From Flexivirga alba (GTDB taxonomy: Bacteria > Actinomycetota > Actinomycetes > Actinomycetales > Dermatophilaceae), in contig NZ_JBHSWH010000001.1 in assembly GCF_042661025.1 (NCBI RefSeq), positions 4,526,001 through 4,590,000 of the forward strand: a stretch of DNA of 64,000 nucleotides, written 5' to 3'. A program made the translations under genes and the position numbers. Below are positions 17,738 to 26,336 of the stretch, piece after piece (the first letter of the stretch is position 1; each line of letters begins with the position of its first letter). Under the pieces are notes generated by a model that worked only from the letters and a program-made list of their open reading frames with translations, did no database searches and was not told the origin of the DNA.

Positions 17738-18916
17738 ATGGACGAGCCCCGGGGTGACTCGCCCGGCAGCGACAACGGATCGCGGCCGCCGCAGGCCGGT
17801 CAGGGTGGGCCACAACAACAACCGCAATACGGGCAGTATGGCGGGCAGCCGCCGCAATACGGCCAGTACGCACCGCCGCCCCAGCCGCAATACGGGCAAT
17901 ACGGTCCGCCGCCGCCCCCGCAGTACGGGCAGCAGCCGCAGTACGGCGCGGGTCCGCAGGGCTCGTACGGCCGACCGATGTTCCAGCTCGCGCCCAAGCC
18001 GGGCGTCATACCGCTGCGTCCGTTGAACCTCGGCGACATCTTCGGCGGCACCTTCGGCACGATCCGCGGCAACCCCGGCGCGATCATCGGCCTGTCGGCG
18101 CTGATGGCCCTCATCGTGGCCGTGCCCTCGGTGCTCGTGACGATCGCATTCTCCAACGCCGACCTCACCGTCACCGACAGCAACGGCACCACGACCAACC
18201 TCGGTGGGCAGTTGGGGCTGATTGTCAGTTCGGTCTTTTCCTGGTTCGCCGGTGTCCTGCTGGCCGGAATGCTCACGGTTGTCGTCGCCGAGGCGGTGCT
18301 CGGGCGGCGCATCTCGATCGGCCAGACGTGGCACAAGGTTCGAGGGCGGCTGCTGCCGCTCATCGGCCTGACTCTGATGATCATTGCTACGATCGCCGTG
18401 GCCGGCGCAATCGCAGTCGGCATCGTCGCACTCCTGGCGGCGACGACGGGCACCGTCGGCGCAGTGATAGCCGCGATCCTGCTCGGTGTCGGGTTGACCG
18501 TCTGCGTGATCTGGTTGTCCACCAAGATCTCGTTGGCAGCTCCGGCCCTCGTCCTGGAACGGGTCGGCCCGATCAAGTCCATCGTCCGCTCGTGGCACCT
18601 CAGCCGCCAGCAGTGGTGGCGCATCTTCGGCATCACGCTGCTGGCGCAGCTGATCATCTACGTGATCAGTCAGGTCGTGTCGTTCCCGGCTGCGCTCATT
18701 GCGGTCGCAGGCTCCGGTGACGGCGGCCTCAGCGTCACCGGAGCGGTTGCGCTTCAGCTCGTCTCGGTGATCGTCAGCGCACTGACCACTCCGTTCACGG
18801 CCGGCGTCACCGCCCTGCTCTACCTCGACCAGCGGATCCGCAAGGAGGCGCTGGACGTCACGCTGATGGAGGCTGCGGCCAGGGACAGCGCCAAGGACGG
18901 TGGCGGTGCGCGCTGA
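17738..18916 (+). CDS. Polytopic membrane protein with Gln/Pro/Tyr-rich N-terminus (MoxR/DUF58 block)
   Basis: The ATG at 17738 gives 392 residues; the frame is open upstream only through the repeat. The first 85 residues are disordered and made of PQYGQYG-type repeats. Then come PLRPLNLGDIFGGTF, typical of actinobacterial glycerophosphodiesterase-membrane-domain-like proteins, and about six long membrane helices between residues 110 and 360, with a WHLSRQQWWR amphipathic loop. The stop overlaps the following DUF4129 gene start. It heads a block that runs to the MoxR ATPase and DUF58 protein, so it is probably part of the same envelope-related complex. The function is unknown. Confidence 0.75.
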   Translation: MDEPRGDSPGSDNGSRPPQAGQGGPQQQPQYGQYGGQPPQYGQYAPPPQPQYGQYGPPPPPQYGQQPQYGAGPQGSYGRPMFQLAPKPGVIPLRPLNLGDIFGGTFGTIRGNPGAIIGLSALMALIVAVPSVLVTIAFSNADLTVTDSNGTTTNLGGQLGLIVSSVFSWFAGVLLAGMLTVVVAEAVLGRRISIGQTWHKVRGRLLPLIGLTLMIIATIAVAGAIAVGIVALLAATTGTVGAVIAAILLGVGLTVCVIWLSTKISLAAPALVLERVGPIKSIVRSWHLSRQQWWRIFGITLLAQLIIYVISQVVSFPAALIAVAGSGDGGLSVTGAVALQLVSVIVSALTTPFTAGVTALLYLDQRIRKEALDVTLMEAAARDSAKDGGGAR

Positions 18917-19547
18917 CGGCGCGCCGTTGGACCCGAGTGGCGGCACCGCGCACGCCTGGTTGCAACGCGAGCTGGCCAAGCCGGCATACGCCGACCAGCG
19001 CAGCTGGCTGCAGCGACTCTGGGACTGGGCGACGGACCGCCTGAACGACCTGCTGCAGGGAGTCGGGGGCGCGCTGCCCCTCTACGTGCTGATTCCGCTG
19101 CTCGTCGTGATAGTCGGCATCGTGGTGTTCGCGCTGTCCCGCCTTCGCGGCGGCTCCGCTCGCACACGGGAACCTTCTGACGAAGGCGTCCTGACCGACG
19201 TCGACCTGACTGCCGAGCAACTCCGCGATCGGGCCGGCCGGTCCGCCGCCAAGGGCGCCCACTCGGTGGCCTTCGTTGACTACTTCCGGGCGCTCGCCCG
19301 GCGCGCCGAGGAGCGGTCCCTGCTGCTGCCGCAACCCGGCCGCACTGCACACGAGGTCGGGGCCGAGCTCGCGCCGTACTTCCCGGCACAGGCCGCCGCA
19401 ATCCGTTCGACCGCAATGTTTTTCGATCAGGTGCGGTATGGCGGCGCCGATGCATCCGCAGAGGACGTCGCCCGGATCGAGGCACTCGACCGCGAGCTGG
19501 AGAACATCCGGCCCAGGCATCCCGCAGCCCAGCAGGTGACCGCGTGA
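18906..19547 (+). CDS. DUF4129 domain membrane protein
   Basis: This 213-residue protein has one membrane helix (about 60-80, LYVLIPLLVVIVGIVVFAL) and a cytoplasmic DUF4129 domain. The latter shows the family pattern of a helical AKGAHSVAFVDYFRALARRAEERSLL core, cited as AFVDYFRALARR, and the GRTAHEVG motif. I prefer the GTG at 18906 (AAGGA eight bases upstream) over that at 18900. It overlaps the genes on both sides. DUF4129 proteins regularly accompany MoxR and DUF58 genes, and some carry transglutaminase-like partners; their role is unproven. Confidence 0.82.
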   Translation: MRADGAPLDPSGGTAHAWLQRELAKPAYADQRSWLQRLWDWATDRLNDLLQGVGGALPLYVLIPLLVVIVGIVVFALSRLRGGSARTREPSDEGVLTDVDLTAEQLRDRAGRSAAKGAHSVAFVDYFRALARRAEERSLLLPQPGRTAHEVGAELAPYFPAQAAAIRSTAMFFDQVRYGGADASAEDVARIEALDRELENIRPRHPAAQQVTA

Positions 19548-20650
19548 TCACCCGCGGCCGGGCGACCGTCACGGCCATTGTGGTGTGCCTGCTCGCCGTG
19601 TTGATCGGTGCGGTCCTGCTGGCCCCGCGCACCTCCAGCGAGCCGCTCGACCCCGCGTCCGCCGGACCCGACGGGAGCCGCGCCGTCGCGCAGGTGCTCG
19701 GACAGCACGGCGTCGATGTGCAGATCGCGCACCGGGTCAGCGAGTTCAGCATCGGCGATGTGCGTGGCGCCACCCTCGTGCTCACGCGTCCGCAACTGCT
19801 CGCCCAGAGCACCTTGCAGCGGACCATGGCGATGGCTGCGGGTGCCCGGCGCGTGGTGATCGTCGATGCCGACCCGACGACGATCAAGGCACTCGAGCTA
19901 CCTGTCCCGAACGTCGATCCACTGGAGTCCCAGCCGCTTTCGCGCTGCACCGTCCCGTGGCTGGACGGCCTGAAGTTGAGTTACGCGGACATCACCTACC
20001 GCCTCGACGGCACCGGCCAGACCTGCTTCGGCGAAGGCGGCGAGGGCGCGGTCGCTGTTCTCCCAGCGCAGGGGCACGCACCGGAGATCGTGCTGCTCGG
20101 CAGTCACGCCATACTCGCCAACAAGACGGTGGTCAATGCCGACAACGCCGCCATCATCCTCCGCACGCTCGGCTCGACCAACCATCTCGTGTGGTTCGCG
20201 CCGACTTTGGCCACGGGTGACAGCGACGCCGCGCAGGGCCCGAAATGGCCGGGCTGGTTCCACCCGGCGATCTGGCTCGCCGGCGCCGTCATACTCCTCG
20301 TGATGGTATGGCGCGGAAGGCGTTTCGGCGCACTGGTGCCCGAGCCGCTGCCGGTGGTGGTGCCCGCCGGCGAGACGACCCGCAGCCGCGGTCAGCTCTA
20401 CCGCAAGGCGCACGACGACGCGCGCGCCTCGGCGGTGTTGCGGCTCGCGACCCGCACCCGGCTCGCGCGCTACCTCGGCCTCGCGCCGAACGGTCGGCCG
20501 GAGACTCTCGTCGACCGCACCGCCCGCGCGGCCCAGCACGACCCGCAGCAGGTGGCCGAGCTGCTCTACGGAGCCGACCCACCCGATGACCAAGCCATGA
20601 CCGTGCTCGCACAACACTTGCAACAGCTGGAAAGGCAGGTACGACGATGA
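19544..20650 (+). CDS. DUF4350 domain membrane protein
   Basis: The GTG start overlaps the DUF4129 stop by four bases. The 368-residue protein has an N-terminal membrane helix (about 9-29). An extracytoplasmic domain with the family's PDGSRAVAQVLGQHGVDV segment is followed by a second helix (about 244-262, HPAIWLAGAVILLVMVWRG). The cytoplasmic tail contains an RGQLYRKAHDDARASAVLR helix, cited as QLYRKAHDDA. It ends where the MoxR gene begins (ATGA overlap). The gene order matches mycobacterial Rv3691-Rv3692-Rv3693. Confidence 0.82.
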   Translation: MITRGRATVTAIVVCLLAVLIGAVLLAPRTSSEPLDPASAGPDGSRAVAQVLGQHGVDVQIAHRVSEFSIGDVRGATLVLTRPQLLAQSTLQRTMAMAAGARRVVIVDADPTTIKALELPVPNVDPLESQPLSRCTVPWLDGLKLSYADITYRLDGTGQTCFGEGGEGAVAVLPAQGHAPEIVLLGSHAILANKTVVNADNAAIILRTLGSTNHLVWFAPTLATGDSDAAQGPKWPGWFHPAIWLAGAVILLVMVWRGRRFGALVPEPLPVVVPAGETTRSRGQLYRKAHDDARASAVLRLATRTRLARYLGLAPNGRPETLVDRTARAAQHDPQQVAELLYGADPPDDQAMTVLAQHLQQLERQVRR

Positions 20651-21630
20651 CATCGCCAACCCCGGACGACGCGGCTGCGGCACAGCGCGCCAGGACGGCC
20701 CTGACTGCGGTGCGCGGCGAGGTCGCCAAGGCGGTGGTGGGTCAGGATGCCGCCGTGACCGCGCTGGTGATCGCGCTGCTCTCGCGCGGTCACGTGCTGC
20801 TCGAAGGCGTGCCGGGTGTCGCCAAGACTTTGCTCGTGCGGTCCCTGGCTGCCGCGCTGGCCATCGAGACCAAACGGGTGCAGTTCACGCCGGACCTGAT
20901 GCCCGGTGACATCACCGGATCGCTCGTGTTCGACTCGCGCACCTCGGAATTCACCTTCCGGCCCGGGCCGGTTTTCACCAACCTGCTGCTCGCCGACGAG
21001 ATCAACCGCACTCCTCCGAAGACGCAATCAGCCCTGCTCGAGGCGATGGAGGAACGTCAGGTGTCAGTCGACGGCGAGGCGCGCCCGTTGCCGATGCCGT
21101 TCATGGTGGCGGCCACCCAGAACCCTGTCGAGTACGAAGGCACCTATCCCCTGCCCGAGGCGCAGCTGGACCGCTTCCTGATGAAGGTCAGCATGCCGTT
21201 GCCCGACCGGGACGCCGAGCTCGAGGTGCTACGCCGGCACGCGGCCGACTTCGACCCGCGGGACCTGGCCACCGCCGGCATCCGGCCGGTCGCCGGCCCC
21301 GACGACCTCGCCGCCGGGGCCGCAGCCGTGCGACGGGTCCAGGTCGGCGCCGACGTTGCGTCATACATCGTGGATCTGGTGCGTGGCACGCGATCTGCGC
21401 CGTCGCTCTCACTGGGCGCGAGCCCTCGCGCCGCAACCGCCCTGCTCGCCACGAGCCGCGCGTGGGCGTGGCTGAGCGGTCGCGACTTCGTGACGCCGGA
21501 TGACGTGAAAGCGATGACCCGTGCGACGCTCGGGCACCGTCTCCAGCTGCGACCGGAAGCCGAGCTGGAGGGCGTCGGCACCGCTGCGGTGCTGGACTCA
21601 GTGATCGGCGCGGTCCCGGTCCCGCGGTGA
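20647..21630 (+). CDS. MoxR-family AAA+ ATPase
   Basis: The 327-residue ATPase has Walker A GVPGVAKT at about 57-64, Walker B LLADEINR, sensor 1 ATQNP, the arginine-finger region PEAQLDRF and a C-terminal lid with ASPRA. MoxR ATPases act as chaperones that insert cofactors or assemble VWA-domain complexes. The DUF58 protein directly downstream is the usual partner. It is translationally coupled to the DUF4350 gene, so the whole set is expressed together. Confidence 0.93.
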   Translation: MTSPTPDDAAAAQRARTALTAVRGEVAKAVVGQDAAVTALVIALLSRGHVLLEGVPGVAKTLLVRSLAAALAIETKRVQFTPDLMPGDITGSLVFDSRTSEFTFRPGPVFTNLLLADEINRTPPKTQSALLEAMEERQVSVDGEARPLPMPFMVAATQNPVEYEGTYPLPEAQLDRFLMKVSMPLPDRDAELEVLRRHAADFDPRDLATAGIRPVAGPDDLAAGAAAVRRVQVGADVASYIVDLVRGTRSAPSLSLGASPRAATALLATSRAWAWLSGRDFVTPDDVKAMTRATLGHRLQLRPEAELEGVGTAAVLDSVIGAVPVPR

Positions 21631-21640
21631 AGGATCACCG

Positions 21641-22933
21641 ATGACTCTCACCGGCCGCACGGCGCTGCTCGCAGCCCTGGGCATCGTCGTCGTGTTCGTG
21701 CACCCTGGCCTCTCGACGGTCTTCTGGTGGCTGCTCGTGGTGGCCGCTCTGGTCGGCGTCGACCTCTGGCTGGCACCTTCGACGACTTCGCTTGCCGCGC
21801 AACGGCTTCCGATCCGCTCCGTCCGGCTGGGCGAGACGGCGACGAGCACGCTGACGCTGCGCAACACCGGGTCGCGCACGCTGCGCGGCGCGGTCCGGGA
21901 TGCCTGGCAGCCGTCGGCCGGCGCGCGAGGTGAACGTGCACCGTTGCGTCTCGGTGCGGGCGAGCAGACCCGATTGGTCGTCGAGCTGACGCCGACCCGG
22001 CGCGGCGACCGGCGCGCGGACCGGTTGACGACGCGCACTGCCGGACCGCTCGGTCTGGCACTGCGGCAGCGCTCGGTCGAAGTTCCTGGAGCCATCCGTG
22101 CGTTGCCGGCCTTCCCGTCCCGCCGGCACCTGCCCAGCAGGCTGGAGCGACTGCGGCAGATCGACGGACGTTCTGCGGTTCGCATCCGCGGCCAGGGCAC
22201 CGAGTTCGACTCCTCCGTGACTACGTCGACGGGGACGACGTGCGCAGCATCGACTGGCGCGCGACCGCACGCCGCCAGCACCCGGTCGTGCGCACCTGGC
22301 AACCCGAACGCGATCGTCGGGTCGTGATCGTGCTCGACACGTCCCGCACCTCAGCCGGCCGCATCGACGACAGCACCCGGCTGGATGCCGGCATGGACGC
22401 CACGCTGCTGCTGACCGCACTCGCTTCTCGCGCGGGCGACCGCGTCGGTCTCCTGGCCGGTGACCGCACGATCCGCTCCCAGGTCGCCGGGATCAGCGAT
22501 CGCGCCGAGCTGATGCACACCGTCATCAACGCCATGGCACCGCTCGAACCCGCTCTGGTGGAAGCGAATTGGCGCACTCTGCTCGGCGCAGACGGAGCCC
22601 TGCCCAAGCAGCGCTCGCTGCTGGTCCTGGTCACCCCCTGGAACCCGCCGCGATCCAAGAAGGGTTACTGCCCGTCCTCGCGAGGGTCGCCGTCCAGCAC
22701 CGCGTCATCGTCGCCTCGGTCGCCGACCCCGGCATACGGGCCATGGCGACCGAACGCGACTCCCCGAGCAGGTGTATGACGCCAGCGCAGCCGAACGCAC
22801 CGAGCTACTGCGGAACGACACCCGCATCGCGCTGGAACGGCTCGGTGTCACCGTGCTCGACGAGGAACCGGACACCCTCCCACTGGCGCTCGTGGACCAC
22901 TACCTCCTCCTCAAGAGCCGCGGTCTCCTGTAG
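21641..22933 (+). CDS. DUF58 domain protein, three apparent -1 frameshifts
   Basis: Two N-terminal membrane helices (about 8-45), a beta-sandwich region and the DUF58 motif DYVDGDDVRSIDWRATARR are followed by a VWA-like domain (VIVLDTSRTSAG). The conserved sequence changes frame at CC 22212-22213, at the C run 22634-22638 and at the C run 22762-22765. Adding one C at each gives one 431-residue protein that ends in KSRGLL with the TAG at 22931. Because three deletions restore the frame, gene length mod 3 is unchanged. It is the standard partner of the upstream MoxR ATPase and sits four bases before the convergent SpoIIM gene. Confidence 0.85.
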
Positions 22934-22936
22934 CGG

Positions 22937-23932
22937 TCAGACGCTGACCGGGCGCACGGCGCTCTGGTCCAGCTCGGCGACGTCGCCGGTGAAGCCCTCG
23001 GCGACGGCCCGGCGACCGAGCACGAACACGTAGGCCAGGAAAGCGATTTCGGCCAGCACGCCGATCCCGATCCGTGCCCAGGTCGGCAGCGGCGACGGCG
23101 TCACGAAGGCCTCGATCGCGCCGCTGACCAGCAGCACGCCGACCAAGCCGATCGCGACCACGACGATCGAGCGCCCCTCGTGTGCCATCGCATCAGCGCG
23201 ACTGCGCGCGCCCGGTTCTACCCAGGACCAGAAGAGGCGCAGGCCGCATCCGGCAGCGACGAAAACCGCTGTCAGCTCGAGGATTCCGTGCGGCAGGATC
23301 AGACCGAAGAAGTCGCCACCGTGGCCGTAGGCGACCATGATGCCGCCCTGCACGCCGACGTTGTACACGTTGTTCCACAACATCCAGATGATCGGGAAAC
23401 CGAGCACACCCAGGGCGATACACATGGCCGCGACCCACACGTTGTTGGTCCACACCCGGGTCGCGAAGTCGGCGCCGCCGTACTCGGAGTAGTAGCTGCG
23501 GAAGTCGTGGTTGACCAGCTGCTGGGCCGCCTGGGGCGAGATGAACGACGCCTGCACGTCCGGATTGCGTGCCACCCAGACGCCGAGCACTACGGCGGCG
23601 ACGACATTGGCCAGCGCAGTGCCGATCCACCACCACCGGGTGCGGTAGAGCACGGCGGGAATGTCCCGGATCACGAAGTCCGCCAACCGCGACCAGGTCA
23701 TCGTGCGGCGCCGCAGCGACGCCGTGCGCGCTCTGGCCAGCACTGTCGACAGGTATTGCACGACGGTCGGGTCCGGAGCTGCAGAGCGGATGAGCGACAG
23801 ATGGGTCGCCGCGCGCTGGTAGAGGTCGAGCAGTTCGTCGGCTTCGGCGCCAGTCAGCGTCCGCCGCCCGCTCAGCGCACGCAGCTGCTCCCACTCCGGG
23901 TAGTGCGCGGTGACGAACGCATCGAGGTCCAC
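22937..23932 (-). CDS. Stage II sporulation protein M-like (SpoIIM/DUF95) membrane protein
   Basis: The 331-residue protein starts at a GTG. It has a soluble helical N-terminus (about 1-95) and then six or so membrane helices, with the family's FGLILPHGILELTAVFVAAG segment, cited as LPHGILELTAVF, in the middle. In spore formers SpoIIM acts in peptidoglycan remodelling; here, in a non-sporulating context, it belongs to the MoxR/DUF58/RDD block as in mycobacterial Rv3694c. It is divergent from the RDD gene by 23 bases. Confidence 0.88.
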   Translation of the reverse strand: MDLDAFVTAHYPEWEQLRALSGRRTLTGAEADELLDLYQRAATHLSLIRSAAPDPTVVQYLSTVLARARTASLRRRTMTWSRLADFVIRDIPAVLYRTRWWWIGTALANVVAAVVLGVWVARNPDVQASFISPQAAQQLVNHDFRSYYSEYGGADFATRVWTNNVWVAAMCIALGVLGFPIIWMLWNNVYNVGVQGGIMVAYGHGGDFFGLILPHGILELTAVFVAAGCGLRLFWSWVEPGARSRADAMAHEGRSIVVVAIGLVGVLLVSGAIEAFVTPSPLPTWARIGIGVLAEIAFLAYVFVLGRRAVAEGFTGDVAELDQSAVRPVSV

Positions 23933-23955
23933 GCCAGCGACTATAAGCTGAGGAC

Positions 23956-24885
23956 ATGCCCGCGGACTCCGTCACCACGCAGCCCGCGCGGCGCCTGCGC
24001 GGTGCGGACAGCGACCTGATGATCACCGGCGAGGCCGTGCTCATCGATGTCCCGTCGGCGCCACTGCCGACCAGGATGGTCGCCGCGCTGATCGACTGGG
24101 TCGTCTACATCGTCGCGCTGATCGGGCTGGTGTTCGTCGTGTCGTTCGGGTCGGCGGGCAGCAGCGATGCCACATTCAGCACGCTCATGCTGCTCAGCAC
24201 GATCGTCTGCTTCCTGGTCGTGCCGGTGACCGTCGAAACGCTGAGCCGCGGCCGCTCGCTCGGCAAGCTGATCGTCAAACTGCGCGTGGTGCGCGACGAC
24301 GGCGGACCGATCGTCTTCCGGCACGCCTTCGTGCGCGGCCTCGTCGGCGTCATCGAGCTGCCGCTGCTGGTCGCAGTGCCCGCGGTCATCGCGTCGGTCT
24401 CCAACGCGCGCGGCAAGCGGCTGGGCGACTTCGCCGCCGGCACGTATGTCGTCCGCGAGCAGACCGGACTGAAGCTCAGCCCGCCGCCACCGCCACCGCC
24501 ATACCTGCGGGCCTGGGCGGTCGGTGCCGACCTCGCGCCGTTGCCGGACGGGCTGGCGCTGGCGATCCGGCAGTTCCTGATCCGTCGCGCCACCCTGACC
24601 CCGGCGGCACGAAGCGCGCTCACCGCCAACCTGATGCAGCAGGTCATGCCGCTCGTCTCTCCACCGCCGCCCTCGCGGACGCATCCGGAGGACGTGCTGT
24701 CGGCGGTGCTCACCGCACGCAGTGACCGCGAAGCCCGACGGCTGGCACGCGAGCAGGCGAACCGCTCACGCCTCCTCCCTCCGGACCCCTTTACCCCACG
24801 AAGTTCTCCACTCCTTCGTCGCTCCGATACTTCGCGGGGGCCCCGATCGAAGACCAGAAATCACGCAGAGGCTGAATCGTCATAA
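23956..24885 (+). CDS. RDD family membrane protein
   Basis: The 309-residue protein begins with a short polar segment followed by the RDD domain. Its first helix carries the R..D pattern (PLPTRMVAALIDW), there are two further helices, and the segment GKRLGDFAAGTYVVRE is characteristic. A proline stretch separates it from a soluble helical tail. Its last 30 or so codons run through the second copy of the CCCCACGAAGT hairpin repeat (24794-24839), which may have extended the reading frame. It overlaps the convergent adenosine deaminase gene by 25 bases. RDD proteins are proposed transporters; the cargo is unknown. Confidence 0.85.
   Translation: MPADSVTTQPARRLRGADSDLMITGEAVLIDVPSAPLPTRMVAALIDWVVYIVALIGLVFVVSFGSAGSSDATFSTLMLLSTIVCFLVVPVTVETLSRGRSLGKLIVKLRVVRDDGGPIVFRHAFVRGLVGVIELPLLVAVPAVIASVSNARGKRLGDFAAGTYVVREQTGLKLSPPPPPPPYLRAWAVGADLAPLPDGLALAIRQFLIRRATLTPAARSALTANLMQQVMPLVSPPPPSRTHPEDVLSAVLTARSDREARRLAREQANRSRLLPPDPFTPRSSPLLRRSDTSRGPRSKTRNHAEAESS
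24794..24839. repeat. Interspersed hairpin repeat, copy 2, at the RDD/add junction
   Basis: Arms CCCCACGAAGT (24794-24804) and ACTTCGCGGGG (24829-24839) are identical to those at 4366-4413; the C/T-rich loops are similar but not identical. In this copy it lies at the 3' end of the RDD gene, where it could also work as a transcription terminator between convergent genes. Confidence 0.75.
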
Positions 24886-25940
24886 CCGGGCTTCACGACG
24901 TCTTCGATGATCGCCAGCCGCTCGTCGAACGGCAGGAACGCCGACTTCATCGCGTTGATCGTCACCCACCGCAAGTCGTCCACGGTCCAGCCGGCCTCGT
25001 CGACCAGCAGCTGCATTTCGCGCGACATCGAGGTGCCGCTCATCAGCCGGTTGTCGGTGTTGACCGTGACCCGGAAGCGCAGGTCCTTCAACCGCGTGAT
25101 CGGGTGCTCGGCTATCGAATCAGCCGCTCCCGTCTGCAGATTGGACGACGGACACATCTCCAACGGGATCCGGCGATCACGCACGTATGCCGCAAGGAGG
25201 CCCAGCTTCTCGCCCGGCCGCCCGAAGTCCGCTATGTCGTCCACGATCCGCACACCGTGACCCAGCCGCTCGGCGCCGCACCACTGGATGGCCTCCCAGA
25301 TGCTCGGCAACCCGAACGCCTCACCGGCATGGATGGTGAAGTGGGCGCTCTCCCGCTGCAGGTACTCGAACGCGTCCAGATGTCGCGTGGGCGGGAAGCC
25401 GGCCTCCGCGCCGGCGATGTCGAAGCCCGCGACACCTTCGTCCCGGTAGCGGACCGCGAGCTGAGCGATCTCGGTCGACTTCGCCGCATGCCGCATGGCC
25501 GTCAACAACGCACGTACGACGATCCGCCCGCCGCTGGCCTGCTCACCCTCGCGGAAACCGGCGTTGACCGCCTCGACGACCTCTTCGAGGGTCAGCCCGC
25601 CTTCGAGGTGCTGCTCGGGTGCGTAGCGCACCTCCGCGTAAACGACGCCGTCCTCGGCCAGGTCCTGCGCACACTCCGACGCCACCCGCCGCAGCTGCTC
25701 GGGAGTCTGCATCACTGCGACCGAATGCTCGAACGTCTCCAAATAGCGCTCGAGCGAGCCGGAGTCGGCAGCGTCGCGGAACCAGCTGCCGAGCGACTCG
25801 GCGTCGGACGCGGGCAGTGCGTCATACCCGCTCTGCTGCGCGAGCTCCACGATCGTCGCCGGGCGCAGCCCACCGTCGAGGTGGTCGTGCAGCAGCACCT
25901 TGGGCAGTGCCTTGATCTCGGGGCGGATGTGGTCACTCAT
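24861..25940 (-). CDS. add: Adenosine deaminase
   Basis: The enzyme converts (deoxy)adenosine to (deoxy)inosine. The 359-residue protein has the zinc motif HDHLDGG near residue 18, the substrate motif IHAGE, the ERLGHG segment with a catalytic histidine and the late NTDN aspartate motif, all in order along the TIM barrel. It is last in the deoA-cupin-add operon; its ATG lies inside the end of the cupin gene. Inosine made here would feed the purine nucleoside phosphorylase at 10.5 kb. Confidence 0.95.
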   Translation of the reverse strand: MSDHIRPEIKALPKVLLHDHLDGGLRPATIVELAQQSGYDALPASDAESLGSWFRDAADSGSLERYLETFEHSVAVMQTPEQLRRVASECAQDLAEDGVVYAEVRYAPEQHLEGGLTLEEVVEAVNAGFREGEQASGGRIVVRALLTAMRHAAKSTEIAQLAVRYRDEGVAGFDIAGAEAGFPPTRHLDAFEYLQRESAHFTIHAGEAFGLPSIWEAIQWCGAERLGHGVRIVDDIADFGRPGEKLGLLAAYVRDRRIPLEMCPSSNLQTGAADSIAEHPITRLKDLRFRVTVNTDNRLMSGTSMSREMQLLVDEAGWTVDDLRWVTINAMKSAFLPFDERLAIIEDVVKPGYDDSASA

Positions 25941-26289
25941 CGCGGTGCACCGTGTCGGGGCTGAACGCGGGCAGGCAGACCGCGATGTAGTCGGCGCCGT
26001 CCGGTCCGGTGGAGTATCGGATGCGTTCTCCCGCAGTGGTTTTCAGTGACTCGCCGGCATTGACGGTCGTGCTCTCGCCGTCGCCGTGCTCCACGATCAC
26101 GGCCCCGCGCAGCACGACGGTGAACTCGTCGAACGCAGGTGTCTGAAAAGGCTCGGACCAGTCGGCGGGAGCCTGCATGTGAGCGATGCTCACCTGCCGT
26201 TCACCGGTGCTCGCAGCACCGATGTGCTCGTCGATGATCTTTCCGCCCGGCACCGGGATCCGCACCGGTTCTGTATAACGATCTACCAT
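25933..26289 (-). CDS. Small cupin-domain protein
   Basis: The 118-residue protein is a single cupin barrel. The first metal-binding region reads SEPFQTPAFDEFTVVLRG and the second lies around GESTTVNAGESLKTTAGERIRY; both lack the usual pair of histidines, so metal binding is doubtful. It lies between thymidine phosphorylase and adenosine deaminase in one operon, overlapping the latter by eight bases, which suggests a sugar-phosphate or nucleoside-related role. No specific activity can be assigned. Confidence 0.75.
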   Translation of the reverse strand: MVDRYTEPVRIPVPGGKIIDEHIGAASTGERQVSIAHMQAPADWSEPFQTPAFDEFTVVLRGAVIVEHGDGESTTVNAGESLKTTAGERIRYSTGPDGADYIAVCLPAFSPDTVHRDE

Positions 26290-26336
26290 TCCGACACTCT
26301 AGTGAGTGCCCCATGACCCTGTGTGCCGCCGGCCGA

